A stretch of DNA of 64,000 bases, taken from NCBI RefSeq assembly GCF_003060885.1, contig NZ_QAIG01000005.1, positions 67,732 to 131,731 on the forward strand, written 5' to 3'. This document shows, one piece after another, positions 63,991 through 64,000 of this stretch (the stretch's first letter is position 1; each line of letters begins with the position of its first letter). Under the pieces are notes generated by a model that was not told the DNA's origin, did not search any database, and saw only the letters and a list, made by a program, of their open reading frames with translations. The DNA is from Pseudomonas sp. HMWF032. Lineage in GTDB: Bacteria; Pseudomonadota; Gammaproteobacteria; Pseudomonadales; Pseudomonadaceae. The position numbers and the translations under genes were made by a program.

Positions 63991-64000
63991 TTTTTACGCC

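Overview
The window is a high-GC chromosomal segment of a Pseudomonas-type gammaproteobacterium. The evidence is the neighbourhoods it carries (aspA-lysR, purEK, pst, aau/aat and an H2-type type VI secretion cluster), AauR- and PhoB-type boxes, and scattered REP-like repeats. I cannot fix the species. No rRNA, tRNA, CRISPR array, insertion sequence or prophage was seen.

Left part, 1-16.2 kb (metabolism and uptake). A truncated aspA and a divergent lysR-type regulator lead into an acidic amino acid module. This module is the two-component system AauS/AauR followed by the ABC importer AatJ-Q-M-P. Upstream of aatJ lie a sigma54-type promoter and a perfect match to the AauR operator as I remember it. 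Next come a polyamine-type binding protein and an acetylpolyamine amidohydrolase (aphA), an AraC-type regulator and a secreted protein of unknown function. Then purE-purK, a small GlsB-like membrane protein and two small exported proteins follow.

Middle, 16.2-53.3 kb (type VI secretion). All genes are on the minus strand and read from tssA (53296) leftwards: tssA, [hairpin], tssB, tssC, tssE, [PAAR, DUF6402-like effector candidate, two membrane proteins], tssF, tssG, clpV, sfa, [vgrG with extra domains, VRR-NUC effector, DUF3396-type immunity], a tiny lipoprotein, fha, tssJ, tssK, tssL, tssM, stp, stk, vgrG. The backbone order matches the P. aeruginosa HSI-II cluster as I remember it, but two effector islands sit inside the operon and a third follows the last vgrG. 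The third has a lipoprotein, a 1133-residue cell-wall effector with an overlapping periplasmic immunity candidate, an orphan toxin tip overlapping a second candidate immunity gene, and one more exported protein. No hcp (tssD) is present. The third island looks richer in A+T than its surroundings.

Right part, 53.3-64 kb (housekeeping). An intergenic region with two palindromes precedes a hexose-6-phosphate mutarotase-like gene. Then come the potassium transporter kup, a YciA-type thioesterase, an MHS-family transporter and the phosphate operon pstS-pstC-pstA. Pho-box-like repeats lie before pstS and pstC. pstB would follow outside the window.

The most interesting content is the set of effector modules in the secretion cluster: a VgrG fused to an unusual N-terminal domain and a C-terminal transthyretin-like adaptor; a nuclease with a membrane-like tail; a PAAR-adaptor with a DUF6402 protein; and the large effector combining two divergent M23-like modules with a lysozyme-like tip. 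Gene identities from family recognition were made by reading the translations. No database search was run.
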